This document shows positions 13,545-21,849 of a stretch of 64,000 bases of DNA, piece by piece. The number at the start of each line of letters is the position of its first letter. Position 1 is the first letter of the stretch. The notes beneath the pieces were generated by a model, which saw only the letters and a list, made by a program, of their open reading frames with translations, was not told where the DNA came from and searched no databases. The DNA is from Cyanobium sp. ATX 6F1. GTDB lineage: Bacteria > Cyanobacteriota > Cyanobacteriia > PCC-6307 > Cyanobiaceae. The stretch lies in assembly GCF_024346315.1 (NCBI RefSeq), contig NZ_JAGQCS010000006.1, positions 62,001-126,000 on the forward strand, written 5' to 3'. The position numbers and the translations under genes were made by a program.

Positions 13545-14375
13545 TCAGCGCTGGCAGGCGCTTTCGGGACCCGATTCCACCACTTTGCCCCCGAGTTCAC
13601 GGCAGGCCAGCTTGAAGGCCTTGAAATCGTCCATGCCCTGGGCGATGTGGCGGCGCACGGCAGAATCCAGCTGCTCCATGGGCACGGTGGTGGGCAGACC
13701 GCTTTCGTGGCTGTGGTGGTCATCTTCCTTGGCTTTGAGGCTCAGCAGGCCCTTGCTCACCTGCTGACGCAGTTCAAGCGAGCGTTGCTTCCACCAGGGG
13801 TGGTCGATGCGGTTGAGGGCATCGAGGGCTTCCCACCAGCGCTTGGCGCCCACCAACTTGCGGCTGCGCTCCAGCTGCAGCCGGTTGCGGGCCCATTCCT
13901 CCTTGAGGTTGTCCCCCAGGGCGCTGCCGTCGGGGCGGTGGTCTTCGTTCATCGGGGCCAGCAGGGCCAGGGCGCCGCTCAGGTCCCCCTGCCGGTAGCG
14001 ATCGAGGGCCCTTCGTTGCAGATGCTTTTGCCAGGCCAGCAGCTGGCGCTGGTCTTCGGGGCTGCCCGCATCGGAATTCACGAGCTGCAACTGCAGCCTC
14101 ATGGCCTCGCGCCAACGCTCGGCCTTCCAGAGGCTTTCGGCCTTGAGGCGCCGGCACTGCCCCTGCTCCTGGGGGGCGCGATCCCCCAGCCAGCGCAGGG
14201 CGGCCAGCTGCTCGCTGTAGCGCAGGCAATCGTCGAGCTTGCCTGTGCGGGCCGCCCGCTCGAGGCGATCGGGCAACTGGGTTTCCCACCAGTGGGCCGC
14301 CAGCACCGCTCCGCTCACCAGCCCGAGGGTGAGCGCGAGCCAGAAACGTGGAAGCCTGTGCCGGCGGATGGCCAA
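13545..14375 (-). CDS. Conserved cyanobacterial protein with N-terminal membrane anchor (unknown function)
   Basis: The 276-residue protein has a basic N terminus (MAIRRHRLPRFW) followed by a single hydrophobic helix LALTLGLVSGAVLAAHWW. The rest is a helical, charged domain with TPR-like pairs (DDCLRYSEQLAALRWLGD, LWKAERWREAMRLQLQLV, LDRYRQGDLSGALALL). The last 60 residues end in a separate segment, GMDDFKAFKLACRELGGKVV. I do not recognise a family. It resembles proteins annotated only as hypothetical in marine Synechococcus, and a periplasmic or lumenal scaffold is conceivable. Confidence 0.72.
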   Translation of the reverse strand: MAIRRHRLPRFWLALTLGLVSGAVLAAHWWETQLPDRLERAARTGKLDDCLRYSEQLAALRWLGDRAPQEQGQCRRLKAESLWKAERWREAMRLQLQLVNSDAGSPEDQRQLLAWQKHLQRRALDRYRQGDLSGALALLAPMNEDHRPDGSALGDNLKEEWARNRLQLERSRKLVGAKRWWEALDALNRIDHPWWKQRSLELRQQVSKGLLSLKAKEDDHHSHESGLPTTVPMEQLDSAVRRHIAQGMDDFKAFKLACRELGGKVVESGPESACQR

Positions 14376-14509
14376 GGCGAAGCAGGTGCGGAGCGACGCT
14401 CAGTTCTAGGGATCCGCCGGCCCCGCCAGCAGGGCGAAGGGGCAGAGCGGCCGTCGTCCCATGGTCGGGGCGTGCTGAGGGGTGTGCTGATGGGACGGAC
14501 CCGTCTGAG

Positions 14510-16075
14510 TCAGCGCACCGCGCCGAGGGCCATGGCCGATGAGCGCTCACCGGTGATCAGGTCTTCGCTTTCGAGCACCAACCGGCCCGCCGCGTCGATG
14601 CTGAAGCGCAGCCGCAAGCGGTCGACCCCCTGCCGGCCCGGCGGATCCAGCGCCAGCTGCAGGCTGGGGCCGGCCCAGGGCTCCACGGCGGGGGGCCCCG
14701 CTGGCCGGCTGCGCAACTGGGGCAGACCGTCGATGAACACCACCTCAGCGCGTTGATCGTTGCGGGGCTCCCCCAGGGCGAGCTCCAGTTCCGCCTGCCC
14801 ATCGCGGCTGCAGGCCAGAACCATCTCCAGCGGCCGGCCCGTGGGCCAGCTCTGGCCGGCCAGGAAGAGGGGATGCCAGCGGTGCTCGAAGCTGCGCCGA
14901 TCCCAGCAGCGCAGGGAGACCCCCCGGGCCAGCACGTCTTTGACCTGGACGCCGGGGGTCAGGGCGAGGGCCCCCAGGGCCACGGCCTCGATCGGGCGCT
15001 CGTCCCGCAGGGGCACGGCCGGGCAACGCTCGCTGAGCCACTGCCGGATCAGGGGGATGCGGCTGCTGCCGCCCACGGGCAGCACCGCGTCGATCTGATC
15101 GAGATCCAGGCCCTCCGCCCGTCCAGCCGCCAGCACGGCGTCCAGCAGCTGATCGAGGGCGCTCAGCAGGCCCCGCTCCCGCAGCAGGGCTTCGAGGTCA
15201 CGGCGCTCCAGCCTCAGGGCCCTGGGCGCCGCCGCCGCCCCCGGCAGCCAGGTCACCACGGCCTCGGGGGCGCTCGAGAGGGCGCATTTGAGTTGTTCGG
15301 CCGCCTCCAACAGGCTGCCGCTGGGGGAGGCCTCCGGCACCAGCGCGGCAGCGATCCAGCGGTCGATGTCCCGCCCCCCCAAGGCCAGGCCGGCCTTGCC
15401 CACGACCCGGGCGCAGCGCAGGGCTTGGCGGCTGTCATCGAGGCGCAGGCCTCCGAAGCGCAACAGCTGCGCGATCGGTGCCGCCTTGCCCTCCCCCCCC
15501 TCCAGGGCCACCAGCGACAGATCGATCGTGCCCCCCCCCAGGTCAACCACCAGCACGCGGCTGCCGGGGGGCAGCCCGGCGCCGATGGCCGCCGCCGTGG
15601 GTTCGTCCACCAATGCGATCTCCTCCACCGGCAGGTCGGCGGTGGCCTGCTGCAACCACTGGCGGTAGCGGCGGTAGCTGTCGATCGGGGCGGTGAGCAC
15701 CAGGCGCCGGGGCTGCAGTTCCCCAGGGAGCCGCTTCCAGATTCGCTCCAGCAGCAGCCCCCCGACCCGCTCCGCTGACAGGGGCCCTGGCGCTCCAGGC
15801 CGGTCCTCGCTGGCGGCACCGATGCGCCGCTTGAAATCCCTCCACAGCAGGGGGCTGTCCTGGGCGCTGGGGCCGGCTTCAAGCACCTGGCGGCCGATCA
15901 GGGGGCGGAGGTCCCCGGGCCCGCTGAACCAGAGCAGGCTGGGGATCACCGCCGGATCACTGCAGCTGTAGGGGGGGATCTCCAGCAGCCGGCCCGGGGT
16001 TCCGTCCCCGGCCTGGAAGGCCACCACGGTGGTGGTGCTGCCCATGTCGATCGCCAGGGTGCCGTCCTGGGCCAT
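14510..16075 (-). CDS. Hsp70 (DnaK)-family ATPase, divergent
   Basis: The 521-residue protein starts at the ATG at 16075 ([20 protein letters not shown]), which carries phosphate-1 of the actin/Hsp70 fold. [15 protein letters not shown], the phosphate-2 motif [18 protein letters not shown] and the adenosine motif [14 protein letters not shown] follow. The C-terminal substrate domain is short and lacks the usual lid length (DnaK is about 630 residues). It is therefore a divergent Hsp70, of the kind found in cyanobacteria in addition to DnaK1-3. The same frame reads on to 16984 with no homology. It is divergent from rpoZ. Confidence 0.85.
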   Translation of the reverse strand: MAQDGTLAIDMGSTTTVVAFQAGDGTPGRLLEIPPYSCSDPAVIPSLLWFSGPGDLRPLIGRQVLEAGPSAQDSPLLWRDFKRRIGAASEDRPGAPGPLSAERVGGLLLERIWKRLPGELQPRRLVLTAPIDSYRRYRQWLQQATADLPVEEIALVDEPTAAAIGAGLPPGSRVLVVDLGGGTIDLSLVALEGGEGKAAPIAQLLRFGGLRLDDSRQALRCARVVGKAGLALGGRDIDRWIAAALVPEASPSGSLLEAAEQLKCALSSAPEAVVTWLPGAAAAPRALRLERRDLEALLRERGLLSALDQLLDAVLAAGRAEGLDLDQIDAVLPVGGSSRIPLIRQWLSERCPAVPLRDERPIEAVALGALALTPGVQVKDVLARGVSLRCWDRRSFEHRWHPLFLAGQSWPTGRPLEMVLACSRDGQAELELALGEPRNDQRAEVVFIDGLPQLRSRPAGPPAVEPWAGPSLQLALDPPGRQGVDRLRLRFSIDAAGRLVLESEDLITGERSSAMALGAVR

Positions 16076-16174
16076 GGCAGGGGCGGGGCGCGGGGGCTTC
16101 CGTTCTATCGGTGGCAGGGCGCCTCTGGGTCCGCAGGGCCCTCCCCTAGAGTTATTGGATTGGCTGGATTCTTC

Positions 16175-16405
16175 ATGTTCATCGGCAGCGATGTAAGCCC
16201 CAAGGAGCTGGCCCAGCGGGCCGAGAGCCTGATCCGTCAGTCGAGCAACCGTTACCTCACCACCGTGAAGATCGCCTTCCGAGCCAAGCAGCGCCGGTTC
16301 GATGATTTCGACGGTCTGTTGGAAGATTCGATGATCAAGCCCGTCCAGCGGGCCATCGTCGAACTCAGCGATGAGCAGGACCAGCCGGACCTGCTGCCGG
16401 GCTGA
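16175..16405 (+). CDS. rpoZ: DNA-directed RNA polymerase omega subunit
   Basis: This is a small assembly subunit of RNA polymerase. The 76 residues from the ATG at 16175 ([20 protein letters not shown]) match cyanobacterial omega, with [20 protein letters not shown], then [24 protein letters not shown] at 16160 would add MAGFF. A DUF1818 gene starts 4 bases after its stop, a pairing I recall from other cyanobacteria. Confidence 0.92.
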   Translation: MFIGSDVSPKELAQRAESLIRQSSNRYLTTVKIAFRAKQRRFDDFDGLLEDSMIKPVQRAIVELSDEQDQPDLLPG

Positions 16406-16409
16406 GGGC

Positions 16410-16823
16410 TTGGACCCCCAGCAATGGGAAGGAGAGGGCTGGCGCCTGGGATGTGATCCCGGGCGCCAGCCCTTTTCCGTGCTGATCGGAGGCGAGGGCT
16501 GGGCCGTGGAGCTCACGGGCGCCGAGGCGGCGGGGCTGCGCCAGGCCCTGGGGTGCCTGGTGGCCCAGCACAGCGACCTGACAGGACAGCTGATGGCGGA
16601 GGAGACGATCGAACTGGAGCTGGAGAGCGGCCCCTGGTGGCTGGTGCTGGCGGGGGATCGCCACAGTTGGCGGCTGCGGATCGTGCTCACGCCCGAATCA
16701 GGCCAGCGGGCCCTGGAGGTCAGCTGGGGCCTGGGGGCCAGCGCCGCCTTCGCCCGCGCCCTCGAGCAGTTGCCCCAGGCCCTCGATCGGCAGCCGGAGC
16801 TGGGGCTGGGCGCAGCGCCCTGA
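16410..16823 (+). CDS. DUF1818 family protein
   Basis: The 137-residue cytoplasmic protein of unknown function has the family pattern WEGEGWRLGCDPGRQPF, then LIGGEGWAVELTGAEAAGLR and LMAEETIELELESGPWWLVL. The TTG at 16410 is the likely start, since it lies just after the rpoZ stop at 16405. The ATG at 16371 would overlap rpoZ. DUF1818 is largely restricted to cyanobacteria. It is probably co-transcribed with rpoZ. Confidence 0.85.
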   Translation: MDPQQWEGEGWRLGCDPGRQPFSVLIGGEGWAVELTGAEAAGLRQALGCLVAQHSDLTGQLMAEETIELELESGPWWLVLAGDRHSWRLRIVLTPESGQRALEVSWGLGASAAFARALEQLPQALDRQPELGLGAAP

Positions 16824-16871
16824 TGGTGCCCATGGGCACTGTTCTGTGAGATCAACCGACCAAATCGGCTG

Positions 16872-16892
16872 CCGATCAGCACTGCTGATCGG
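16872..16892. repeat. Perfect hairpin (9-bp arms, 3-nt loop)
   Basis: CCGATCAGC-ACT-GCTGATCGG. It lies 49 bases after the DUF1818 stop and lacks a T-run, so it could be a processing or Rho-type 3' end rather than a classical terminator. Confidence 0.75.
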
Positions 16893-16940
16893 AGCGACAG
16901 GCCCGGAGTTCTCCCACAAGTGAGCTGGGTTTTGCACCGA

Positions 16941-16949
16941 TTTTCCACA
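16941..16949 (+). promoter_or_regulatory. DnaA-box-like nonamer
   Basis: TTTTCCACA matches the cyanobacterial DnaA-box variant I know from family literature. It is a single copy, so it is more likely a titration or regulatory site than part of an origin. Confidence 0.4.
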
Positions 16950-17188
16950 GGTGACGGGACCCGGACCGCCTGCCCCCACAGCAACCTGGGGAGAACGGCC
17001 GCGATCTTGGTCGTCCCCTTGACAGCCGTGGCGGGCCGCTCCAGGCCCGGGGCCGACTTACGGGGCGTTGCCGAAAGTGCCTGCCAGTGCAGGGATCTCA
17101 GCCTTGGACGCCAGGGATGGTCGCCGCCTGTGGCGATTTGACGCGGCTGCGGCGGTGTGGGGAACTGGTGCCCGTACGCCGAGGCTGA

Positions 17189-17503
17189 ATGAACCCGATG
17201 TCCCCCAACCAGTTGAACGCAGCCGTGGCCACGGGGCCTTGGGCCGGTGGGTTGGAGGTCCCTTCGCTGGGGGAGGACGGGTCCTCAGAGGTGGTGGCGG
17301 CAGATGTGATGGCGTCCATGGTCAGCCTGCGGGCCGAGGTGCCCGAAGCGTTGCTGATGTCGATGCGCGGGTTCATCGACGCCCACCCCAACTGGGACCA
17401 GTACCGGCTGTTTCAGGCCGCCCTGGCGGGGTTTCTGGTGCAGAACGGGGTGCAGAGCCGGGAGGTGACCCGTTGCTACCTGGCCAACATGTTCCGCCGC
17501 TGA
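17189..17503 (+). CDS. DUF2811 domain protein
   Basis: The small 104-residue protein has the conserved C-terminal domain MVSLRAEVPEALLMSMRGFI, then DAHPNWDQYRLFQAALAGFL and VTRCYLANMF. The first 40 residues are variable. DUF2811 is found mainly in cyanobacteria and its function is unknown. The ATG at 17189 is used, with an in-frame ATG at 17198 as an alternative. It converges on the EVE-domain gene with a 22-bp gap. Confidence 0.85.
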   Translation: MNPMSPNQLNAAVATGPWAGGLEVPSLGEDGSSEVVAADVMASMVSLRAEVPEALLMSMRGFIDAHPNWDQYRLFQAALAGFLVQNGVQSREVTRCYLANMFRR

Positions 17504-17525
17504 GCCAGGGGGCTGACCAAGCGCC

Positions 17526-17987
17526 TCAGGCGGGCTCCCCCAACAGCGCGAAGATCCGCTCCGCCGCGGCCTGGGGCACCGGCAGGATCGAAAGCCGGTT
17601 GCCCCGACGCACCACAGCCAGCTCCTCGACACTGAAGTTTTCCCTCAGCTCATCGAGGCTCACAAGCCGTTTGAAGCTGCGCTCGTAGCGCAGGCGCACG
17701 CAGTCCCAGCGAGGGGCCTCGGGTTTGGAAGCCGGATCGAAGTACTTCGAGCCCGCATCGAACTGGCTGGGGTCCACCAGCTGGGTCTCGATCACCTCCA
17801 TCAAGCCGACGATCCCTGGCGGTTGGGTGTTGGAGTGGTAAAAAAACGCCCGATCGCCCACTGCCATGGTGCGCATGAAGTTTCGGGCCTGGTAGTTGCG
17901 GATTCCATCCCAGAGGGTGGTGCCTTCCTGCTCCAGATGGGCGAGGCCGTAGACATCCGGTTCGCTCTTCATCAGCCAGAAGGCCAT
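17526..17987 (-). CDS. EVE-domain protein
   Basis: The 153-residue single-domain protein is of the PUA-like EVE fold, which in known members binds modified bases in DNA or RNA. The signature MAFWLMKSEPDVYGLAHL opens the protein, followed by TTLWDGIRNYQARNFMRTM, then VGDRAFFYHSNTQPPGIVGL and KYFDPASKPEAPRWDCVRL. I chose the ATG at 17987 because the family starts at this motif; an ATG at 18002 adds MPQQA. It stands alone on the minus strand. Confidence 0.9.
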   Translation of the reverse strand: MAFWLMKSEPDVYGLAHLEQEGTTLWDGIRNYQARNFMRTMAVGDRAFFYHSNTQPPGIVGLMEVIETQLVDPSQFDAGSKYFDPASKPEAPRWDCVRLRYERSFKRLVSLDELRENFSVEELAVVRRGNRLSILPVPQAAAERIFALLGEPA

Positions 17988-18113
17988 CGCTTGCTGGGGC
18001 ATCGCTTGGGTCGCGAGTGAGTCTATGGAGAGCGCCTGTCAGGAGCGCAATGTGTCGGCGTTGTTGGCTGGAGCGGCGAAGGCGACTAAACAGGGCCCAT
18101 TGGTTCTTCTTCC

Positions 18114-18851
18114 ATGACCAGCACCCCTGACCAAGAACCACCTGCGGACCCCAAAGCTTCACTTGGACCCACGCTGCAATCAGCCTGGAACCTCTACAAG
18201 GCCAACTGGCAGGCCTACGTGCTCACCCAGCTGGTCATCCTTGGCCTGGCGCTGGTGTTCGGTGTGATCACGGCACTGACCACCGTTCTCGCCCAGGTGC
18301 TCACCGGTGGCTTCCTCCAGGACAGTGGAAGTGGATCAAGCTGGGCCGAAGGGCTGCAGGCTCTGCTGAATTTCCCCTTCCAGATCGTCTATCAGGTGCT
18401 GGTGAGCCTGTTGGGGGTGCTGATCGTGGCCTTCCCCGCGCTCTACTACGCCACCGGCCAGCACCCTGATTTCAACAGCGGTCTGGCGCTGCTGCGCAAG
18501 AACTTCTGGCGCTATGTGCTGGCGGGACTGCTGGTGTCGGCGGCCACGGGGATCGGCTTGCTGGCCTGCCTGGTGCCCGGGATGATCGTGGCCTTCATCA
18601 CCCCGATCTACATCCGCCGGGTGTTCACCAGCGAGGAGCCGATCTGGCCGGCCTTCCTGGCCTGCTTCCGTGATCTGTTCAACAGCGGCTTCGGCTGGGG
18701 CCTGGTGGGCTACGAGCTTCTCGCCGGATTGCTGGTGCTGATCTCGGCCCTGTTCTGCCTGGTACCCGTGATCGTGACCGGCCCCCTGGCGGCGATCTTC
18801 ATCCAGCAGTACCTGGTGAGTCGACGCCTAGGGGAGCCCTCAGAGGCCTGA
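18114..18851 (+). CDS. Conserved multi-pass membrane protein (unknown function)
   Basis: The 245-residue protein has a Pro/Asp-rich N terminus (MTSTPDQEPPADPKASLGPT). About five hydrophobic segments follow, including AYVLTQLVILGLALVFGVIT, QVLVSLLGVLIVAFPALYYA and LAGLLVLISALFCLVPVIVT. The layout and the segment AWNLYKANWQAYV resemble glycerophosphoryl diester phosphodiesterase membrane-domain or DUF975-type proteins, but I cannot assign a family. Its 3' end overlaps murD by 12 bp, tail to tail. Confidence 0.78.
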   Translation: MTSTPDQEPPADPKASLGPTLQSAWNLYKANWQAYVLTQLVILGLALVFGVITALTTVLAQVLTGGFLQDSGSGSSWAEGLQALLNFPFQIVYQVLVSLLGVLIVAFPALYYATGQHPDFNSGLALLRKNFWRYVLAGLLVSAATGIGLLACLVPGMIVAFITPIYIRRVFTSEEPIWPAFLACFRDLFNSGFGWGLVGYELLAGLLVLISALFCLVPVIVTGPLAAIFIQQYLVSRRLGEPSEA

Positions 18852-20243
18852 GACCAGGTGGCGGAAATGCTCGCCGCGGGCCTCAAAATCGCTGTACTGA
18901 TCGAAGCTGGCGCAGGCCGGTGAGAGCAGCACCGCCGAGGCGCCCAGGCGTTCGGCCAGGGCCTGAGCCCCTGGCACCGCCTCGCCAAGGCCCTCGAGCC
19001 TCAGCACCTCGCCCCCATAGCCGTGGCCGGCCAGCAACGTCTCAAAAGGCTGGGCGGCTGCGCCGTAGAGCACCACGGCGGGGGCATGGCGCTTGAGCTG
19101 CTCGATCCAGCCGCTGGCATCACCCTGCTTCGGCTCCCCGCCGGCAAGAACCACCACGGGCTTGGCCAGGGCTTTGACGGCCACCTCGGCGGCATCGAAG
19201 TTGGTGGCCTTGCTGTCGTTGAAGTAGCTGATGCCATCGAGCTCCCGGAGGAACTCCAGGCGGTGCGGCACCCCGGGGAAGGAGCGGAAGGCCTGCTCCA
19301 TCTGCTCGGGCGAGAGGCCCAGCTCCAGTCCGACGGCGGTCGCCATCAGCATGTTCTGACGGTTGTGGGCTCCCGGCATCGTCAGGGCTTCGGCGGGAAA
19401 GAGGGGCCCGCAGGCGGCCGTGACCTGGTCGTCCTCGATCCAGAGCAGCGGATCGAGACCTGCCGGCAGACCCCCGCGCGGTCCCGCCGTGATCCAGCGA
19501 ACGTTGGGGGTGTCGTCCCAGCTGGCAGCCCGCTCGGCCAGGTCGGGGTCATCGCCGTTGAGCAGGCGCAGGGCGGAGCGCTCCAGCAGGGAGCGCTTGA
19601 TGGCGCGGTAGGCCTCCAGGCTGCCGTGGCGCTCCAGGTGGTCGGGGGTAAGGGTGGTCCAGAGACCGATGCGCGGGCGGAGGCAGGCCGCCGCCTCGAT
19701 CTGGTAACTGCTCAGTTCCACCACCAGCCAATCAGGCTGGGGTAGCCCCTCGGAGCGGCGCTGCAGGGCCAACTCGGCGGCCGAGCGGCCGACGTTGCCG
19801 CACATCGGCGCATCCAGCCCGGCGGTCCCCAGCAGATGGCTCACCAGATGGGTGACGGTGGTCTTGCCGTTGGTGCCGGTGATGCCGATCCAGGGCACCG
19901 TGGAGAGGGCAGCCCCCCAGGCCACCGCCATCTCGCCAATCACCTCCACCCCCGACTGGCGCAGCTCCACCAGGGTGGGGTGGTCCCAGCGGATGCCCGG
20001 GCTGACGACCACCTTGACCGCCCGTCCCCCCGGCCAGTGGAACGCCTCGATCGCCAGGGGGGTGTTCAGGCACACCTGAATTCCTTCGGCCTCCAGTTCG
20101 GCGGCCAGGCGCTGCTGCTCGTCAGCGCCTTTCGATTCGATCAGCCGCACCCTTTCGCCGGTTGCGGAGAGCAGGCGGGCGGCGCCAATGCCAGAGCGTG
20201 CCAGGCCAATCACGACGGTGAAAGGTAGATCCGCCGTGATCAT
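18840..20243 (-). CDS. murD: UDP-N-acetylmuramoyl-L-alanine--D-glutamate ligase
   Basis: The product adds D-glutamate to UDP-MurNAc-L-Ala in peptidoglycan synthesis. The N-terminal Rossmann-like domain VVIGLARSGIGAARLL is followed by the ATP loop GITGTNGKTTVTHLVSHLLG. MurD-specific MCGNVGRSAAEL, VELSSYQIE and GVPHRLEFLRELDGISYFND come next, then SKATNFDAAEVAVKALA. The 467 residues are normal for the family. A tRNA-Val gene lies just upstream on the same strand. Confidence 0.96.
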   Translation of the reverse strand: MITADLPFTVVIGLARSGIGAARLLSATGERVRLIESKGADEQQRLAAELEAEGIQVCLNTPLAIEAFHWPGGRAVKVVVSPGIRWDHPTLVELRQSGVEVIGEMAVAWGAALSTVPWIGITGTNGKTTVTHLVSHLLGTAGLDAPMCGNVGRSAAELALQRRSEGLPQPDWLVVELSSYQIEAAACLRPRIGLWTTLTPDHLERHGSLEAYRAIKRSLLERSALRLLNGDDPDLAERAASWDDTPNVRWITAGPRGGLPAGLDPLLWIEDDQVTAACGPLFPAEALTMPGAHNRQNMLMATAVGLELGLSPEQMEQAFRSFPGVPHRLEFLRELDGISYFNDSKATNFDAAEVAVKALAKPVVVLAGGEPKQGDASGWIEQLKRHAPAVVLYGAAAQPFETLLAGHGYGGEVLRLEGLGEAVPGAQALAERLGASAVLLSPACASFDQYSDFEARGEHFRHLVSGL

Positions 20244-20269
20244 TTCCAGGCTTTGTTGATAAGAACAAA

Positions 20270-20341
20270 TGGGCGATACTGGAATCGAACCAGTGACTCC
20301 TACCGTGTCAAGGTAGTGCTCTACCTCTGAGCTAATCGCCC
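20270..20341 (-). tRNA. tRNA-Val (GAC anticodon)
   Basis: On the minus strand a 72-nt cloverleaf can be folded. The acceptor GGGCGAT pairs with ATCGCCC, and the discriminator is A. The D-arm is GCTCAGAGGTAGAGC, and the anticodon stem CTACC/GGTAG holds the loop TTGACAC. The T-arm is CACTGGTTCGATTCCAGTA. The anticodon GAC reads valine codons. CCA is not encoded. Confidence 0.97.
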
Positions 20342-20436
20342 CTCTGGGCCTCAGCCCAAGCTCCGAAAACCTAGCAGCCGCCCGCGCGGGTCTCCCCGCG
20401 CCCCAACGCCAGCGCCCCTTCGGCTTGATCGCCCGA

Positions 20437-21255
20437 TCAGCGGCGCAGCATCACCAGCCGCCAGCGCTCCCGTTTGGTGGGCTCCACCGCCTCGATCGTC
20501 AGCTCGCCCCGGTTGTCCAGCTGGATGCGATCTCCCGCCACCAGCTCCCGGCTGGGGCTGCTCACCGCCGCCCAGTTGAGGCGCACCGCCCCGGCGCGGA
20601 TCAGCGCGACCATGCGGCTGCGCGAAAGCCCGAACCCGGCCGAGGCCACCGCATCGAGCCGGCAGGAGGCCTCCACGCTGCTGAGCCGCCGGGGTGCCCG
20701 TCGGCTGGGGAATTGCAACTGCTCCAGGCTCAGACGTTCGATCTGCACTGGCACCGTTCGCACCAGCAGCGGGCCCTGGTTCTGTTGCTCCAGCAGGCGC
20801 TCGGCCAGCTCCGGGGTGGCCAGCAGCTGGGCGCCCCGGTCGCCGCGCACCCAGAGGTCCCCTAGGTCGCCTGGCTCAGCGCCCGCGGCCAGCAGGGCGT
20901 TGCGGAAATCGCTGGCATCGGCGGGATCGAACAGAAAATTGCCGGCCAGTTCCAGGGCGGTGATCGGGGCCGGTGCCTCGGCTTCGCCCGCGGGCGGCCC
21001 GGCCTCCTCCCCCTCGCCCGTGCGGCGGCTGAAGCAGAGGCGACTCCGTTCGGCCTGGGGCCAGCCGCCACGGGCCGTCACGGTCAGTTCAGTGAGCTGC
21101 CCCAGGCGCTCTTCGGCCTCCTCGGCCACGGCCGCCGCCACGAACGGGCTCCAGCGGGGCTGCCAGGTGCGCAGGGCCTCCTCGGCCTGGTCGATCAAGG
21201 CGCCCAGGTCAGTGGGCGCACGGCTCCCGTCCAGCAGGCTCTGGCGGGGCAGCAT
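20437..21255 (-). CDS. Photosystem II S4-domain (YlmH-type) RNA-binding protein
   Basis: The 272-residue protein belongs to the family called photosystem II S4 domain protein in cyanobacteria. The middle has GNFLFDPADASDFRNALLAA, then GDLGDLWVRGDRGAQLL. The C-terminal S4 domain reads LDAVASAGFGLSRSRMVALI, followed by AGAVRLNWAAVSSPSRELVA and GDRIQL. It is probably translation- or ribosome-associated, and the PSII link is by name only. Its ATG overlaps the stop of the upstream gene by one base (TGATG), so the two are coupled. Confidence 0.88.
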   Translation of the reverse strand: MLPRQSLLDGSRAPTDLGALIDQAEEALRTWQPRWSPFVAAAVAEEAEERLGQLTELTVTARGGWPQAERSRLCFSRRTGEGEEAGPPAGEAEAPAPITALELAGNFLFDPADASDFRNALLAAGAEPGDLGDLWVRGDRGAQLLATPELAERLLEQQNQGPLLVRTVPVQIERLSLEQLQFPSRRAPRRLSSVEASCRLDAVASAGFGLSRSRMVALIRAGAVRLNWAAVSSPSRELVAGDRIQLDNRGELTIEAVEPTKRERWRLVMLRR

Positions 21256-21758
21256 CAGCTTTCCGCCAGGGTCACCACCGCCTGGACCCCGGCCTTCTGC
21301 AGCAGGCCCATCGGCAGCTCGACGCCGCGGGGGGTCTCCACCAGCAGCAGCCAGTTGCCTTCGTTGAGCCGGTTGCGCAGGCTGCGGATGCGGTCGTCGT
21401 CCTCGGGAACGATGCTGGCGGCGGCGGCGAAGCTGCCCATCCAGCCGGAGGCCATCCCCAGCAGGCCGCCCATCAGCGGTTCGCCCCAGGTGCCGAGGAA
21501 GGCAAAGGTCTGCAGGTCGGTGATCTGGGTGAAGGTGAGGCCGGCGAAGAAACCGAAGGGCATCAGCCAGCGGGCCATGCTGCGCTGCCGCAGGCGGCGG
21601 CCGATGGCGGGATTGAGCCGTGCCACCGTGAGCACGTCGGTTTCCTGGTCGCCGATCGGCACCAGCGCGCTGGGGGGCGGGTTCAGCTCGGCGAGCTGAT
21701 CCCTGAGCCGGTGCAACTGGCGGCGATCCGCCAACACCGCCACCACACAGTTCCCCAC
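21255..21758 (-). CDS. Conserved cyanobacterial membrane-associated protein (unknown function)
   Basis: The 167-residue protein has an N-terminal ferredoxin-like segment (CVVAVLADRRQLHRLRDQLA), then a central hydrophobic part WLMPFGFFAGLTFTQITDLQ and GLLGMASGWMGSFAAAASIV. A C-terminal strand pair follows (NWLLLVETPRGVELPMGLL). I recognise the type as a conserved hypothetical of cyanobacteria without known function. It is first in a two-gene unit with the S4 protein and divergent from serA. Confidence 0.78.
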   Translation of the reverse strand: MGNCVVAVLADRRQLHRLRDQLAELNPPPSALVPIGDQETDVLTVARLNPAIGRRLRQRSMARWLMPFGFFAGLTFTQITDLQTFAFLGTWGEPLMGGLLGMASGWMGSFAAAASIVPEDDDRIRSLRNRLNEGNWLLLVETPRGVELPMGLLQKAGVQAVVTLAES

Positions 21759-21849
21759 GTCAACCTTGCGTACCCGCTGATTCTCCCTGGCCGCAGGGCG
21801 CGCCCGGACCGCTCACTACACTTCACGACCGGCGGCGCCCAGCTGGTTC

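Larger units (their letters stand above)
16824..17188. other. 365-bp intergenic region with a strong hairpin and a DnaA-box-like site
   Basis: No gene is supportable here. The region holds a perfect 9-bp hairpin at 16872-16892, a DnaA-box-like nonamer at 16941-16949, and an isolated TTGACA at 17019-17024 without a convincing -10 element. Confidence 0.6.

Noticed and set aside
14510-16984. Upstream extension of the Hsp70 frame beyond 16075
   Set aside because: The extension runs antisense across rpoZ and DUF1818 and lacks homology; the ATG at 16075 fits the Hsp70 N terminus.
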